Below the pieces are notes generated by a model. That model saw nothing but the letters and a program-made list of their open reading frames with translations, searched no databases and was not told the DNA's origin. A program made the translations under genes and the position numbers. 64,000 nt of DNA from assembly GCA_029204225.1 (NCBI GenBank), contig CM055097.1, forward strand, positions 61,474,385-61,538,384, read 5' to 3'. Origin of the DNA: Diphasiastrum complanatum. Its lineage: Eukaryota > Streptophyta > Lycopodiopsida > Lycopodiales > Lycopodiaceae. Shown here one piece after another: positions 62,214 to 64,000 of this stretch (its first letter is position 1; each line of letters begins with the position of its first letter).

Positions 62214-62451
62214 CTGCACCATACATTTAATTCACAACAAATCTTATCTCAATAATAAAAAATAGAGCATGAACAAACATTCAATAAATCTTTGAAAAAG
62301 CACTTAACTATTAAAAAGTTTCAAAGTGCCTATGATAGAGAGTCGGATACGTTGGATATTGTTAAGTTGCAAATGAATGCCTTTGTCAAAATATCTTCAT
62401 CTAGAGCAACATTTTTACACTGAAGGTTTCGTCATAAAAATGTATGTTTTG

Positions 62452-62457
<6 letters not shown>

Positions 62458-62501
<44 letters not shown>
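62458..62501 (+). repeat. (GA)n microsatellite
   Basis: About 22 GA units. The open frames encoding repeated Arg-Glu here are microsatellite translation. Confidence 0.95.
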
Positions 62502-62504
<3 letters not shown>

Positions 62505-62899
62505 GAGCAATGTAACTTTCTCTAGCGCTCCAACACTCCATGCTAGCACTCCATTGATTCCATGCATCCTAAACATAGGGGGCTCCCCGCCATGTCTCTC
62601 TACCTGCCATCGCTACAACGATGCAGGAAGCTTTTGTTTCAAGAAGCAAGCTGTCGGGTAGATTTGACATTTGTGCAAGTAGAAGAACGTAAAAGGCCCT
62701 CCGAGAAGCCAAAGCTAGAGGGCGACGTCTTGTGTACAAAGATAGTTGTATACATTTTGTCAAAAACAAATCAACTTATTTTACTAGTGTAAATTTGTAA
62801 TAGTTATTGAGATAAAATCAACGAGTTAGGGAGATGTCCAGTTGACTCTATAAGTGGTTGCATTTTGCACCATATATTCTTGGACCATCTCTTTTCAAA

Positions 62900-63000
62900 T
62901 TGCTATTGTTTAGACTTTTGACAACAATGTTCTGTCTGGTTACCATGTGTATTTCTTGTCTTATAATCCTTTTGGCATGAAAAGATATCAATAAACTTTT
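62900..63000 (+). mobile_element. LINE-like 3' tail fragment, copy 4
   Basis: TGGTTACCATGTGTA ... GTCTTATAATCCTTTTGGCA, then TGAAAAGATATCAATAAACTT, parallels copy 2 at 16612-16684. There is no CT tail here. Confidence 0.5.
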
Positions 63001-63635
63001 TGATGGACAACTTTTGGAGGTGGCTTCCTCTTACACTTACTTGGGTGTACTCACTGGTCGTATATGTTGCATGAGATAGGCAGCTACTGCCTCGACTTGG
63101 GAAGAGCCATGCTTCCTTTAAAGACCTTTTTCCATGGATCCAAGACTAGGATGTTGAACCAATAGAAACAAAGGGAATCGGATGGTGGACAAACCTACCC
63201 AACCAAACCTAGATCATAAGCTGTGAACCAACCAATGCTCAATAGGAGAAAGATGTCACTGCATGTAGCTACAATCACCAAATCAAGCTCTCTTCCCATG
63301 GGAGGCCTATGGGTATACTTATACCCTTCAAAGCTCCTGTTTCCACTAGGAGTAATCTATGACACCTCACTAGAACACCTCAGCATCCTAACAAGGCCAA
63401 CTCATCTACTTCTCCTATGAGTCACTGTTTGTTCCATACCAATCCACTATCTAGAGTTTAGGCCTCTAACCACTATTTATGGCTTTAATACCATGATGGC
63501 CCCAACCCCTTAGAACCATAATCAATTTACAGGTCGAGATAGGCCTACTAACTTGCTTACGGGATTTTAATCCGAGATTAATCCAATCATGGGCATGACA
63601 TACTTCTCCACTTATTCAAGTTCTATCCTCAAAAT

Positions 63636-64000
63636 TTAAAGTTGGGAAAAAAATTTCTTAGGCTATTTTCTCGTTCCCAAGAGTCATCATCGCCTACATG
63701 ACCTTTCCAGTGAACCAGATGCTCGATCACTATACAATTATGCAATTGTTGAGTTCTTGTATCCAAGATCCTTTCAGGTTCAAATCGTGCCACACTGGAT
63801 GATTCTTCTGACAGGTCCAATAGATCTCCAAAACCATGATAATCCCCTTCACGTAGACTTTTCTTAAGTCGGCTAACATGAAACACCTAATGTACTTGAG
63901 TTCCTTCCCATAGGTCCGATTGGTAAGCCAAAGATCCAACCTTTTTAAGTATTTTGTGCGGTCCCCTATATTGAGCAAAAAGTTTGTGATGCTTGTCGGT
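63636..64000 (-). pseudogene. Ty3/gypsy integrase end and chromodomain (runs off the window)
   Basis: From 64000 down: KHHKLFAQYRGPHKILKR (integrase C-terminal domain, a frame break near 63890), VFHVSRLKKSLREGDYHGFG, FEPERILDTRTQQLHNCIVI, then the chromodomain HLVHWKGHVGDDDSWERENS and LRNFFPNFKF with TAA near 63636. It differs from the Gypsy-A and Gypsy-B chromodomains, so it is a third gypsy family. Confidence 0.88.

Larger units (their letters stand above)
62214..63628 (-). other. Intron upstream of the first visible BIO3-BIO1 exon
   Basis: More than 1.7 kb without a recognisable DTBS exon. It holds a GA tract, a LINE-like tail and, near 63481-63493, a minus-strand TGGTATTAAAGCC resembling a primer site next to CCATCA, possibly an old LTR end. 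Confidence 0.45.

Noticed and set aside
62377-62661. 94-codon frame with Arg-Glu repeats
   Set aside because: (GA)n tract translation without flanking homology.

Overview
The window is nuclear DNA of a land plant with a repeat-rich genome. One host gene is visible, and it runs on the minus strand through almost the whole window. Thirteen exons (62213 down to 2473) encode most of the bifunctional biotin enzyme BIO3-BIO1: the C-terminal part of dethiobiotin synthetase fused to a complete-looking 7,8-diaminopelargonic acid (DAPA) aminotransferase. All 12 introns seen are GT-AG, and the phases chain without a break. The first DTBS exons, including the P-loop, lie beyond position 64000. The species cannot be named from sequence alone. 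Introns of 23.4 and 18.4 kb packed with nested retroelements suggest a large-genome plant (gymnosperm, fern, lycophyte or a large-genome angiosperm); this is inference.

Layout. 1-2472: 3' flank of the gene, with a foldback repeat. 2473-15572: nine 3'-terminal exons. Two longer introns here hold an old Ty3/gypsy remnant (about 5950-8280), a copia gag-protease fragment (about 8330-9120) and a 338-bp tandem duplication. 15573-34020 (intron of 18.4 kb): a copia LTR split inside its CT tract by LINE-like units, further copia fragments, a Ty3/gypsy element ('Gypsy-B') with an internal inversion, and a Gypsy-A copy (A1, 27259-33704, 5-bp TSD CTTAT) inserted in the Gypsy-B LTR. 34173-57605 (23.4 kb): a hAT transposase tail; a minus-strand copia element ('copia A') interrupted by Gypsy-A copy A2 (39531-45571); and a complete copia element ('copia B', 47313-56997, TSD AGGTA) interrupted by a chimeric non-autonomous gypsy element ('element C', 49214-54448). 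57727-61080: GC-rich minisatellite and a large foldback/Helitron-like element with a GGTACC cluster. 61081-62213: three closely spaced exons. 62214-64000: intron or upstream sequence, ending in another gypsy chromodomain.

How it fits together. The host gene supplies two consecutive mitochondrial steps of biotin synthesis on one polypeptide. Every mobile element sits in an intron and no exon is disrupted, so the gene is plausibly functional despite spanning at least 59.7 kb. The elements are mostly dead. Their relative order can be read from nesting: A1 is younger than Gypsy-B, A2 is younger than copia A, and element C is younger than copia B.

The most unusual signals are: LINE-like units repeatedly joined at (CT)n tracts; element C, whose RT-RNase H-integrase block is replaced by about 1.9 kb of unrecognised sequence carrying a 708-codon reading frame that starts with a protease; and a foldback element with 12 GGTACC hexamers in 231 bp and a Helitron-like 3' terminus.
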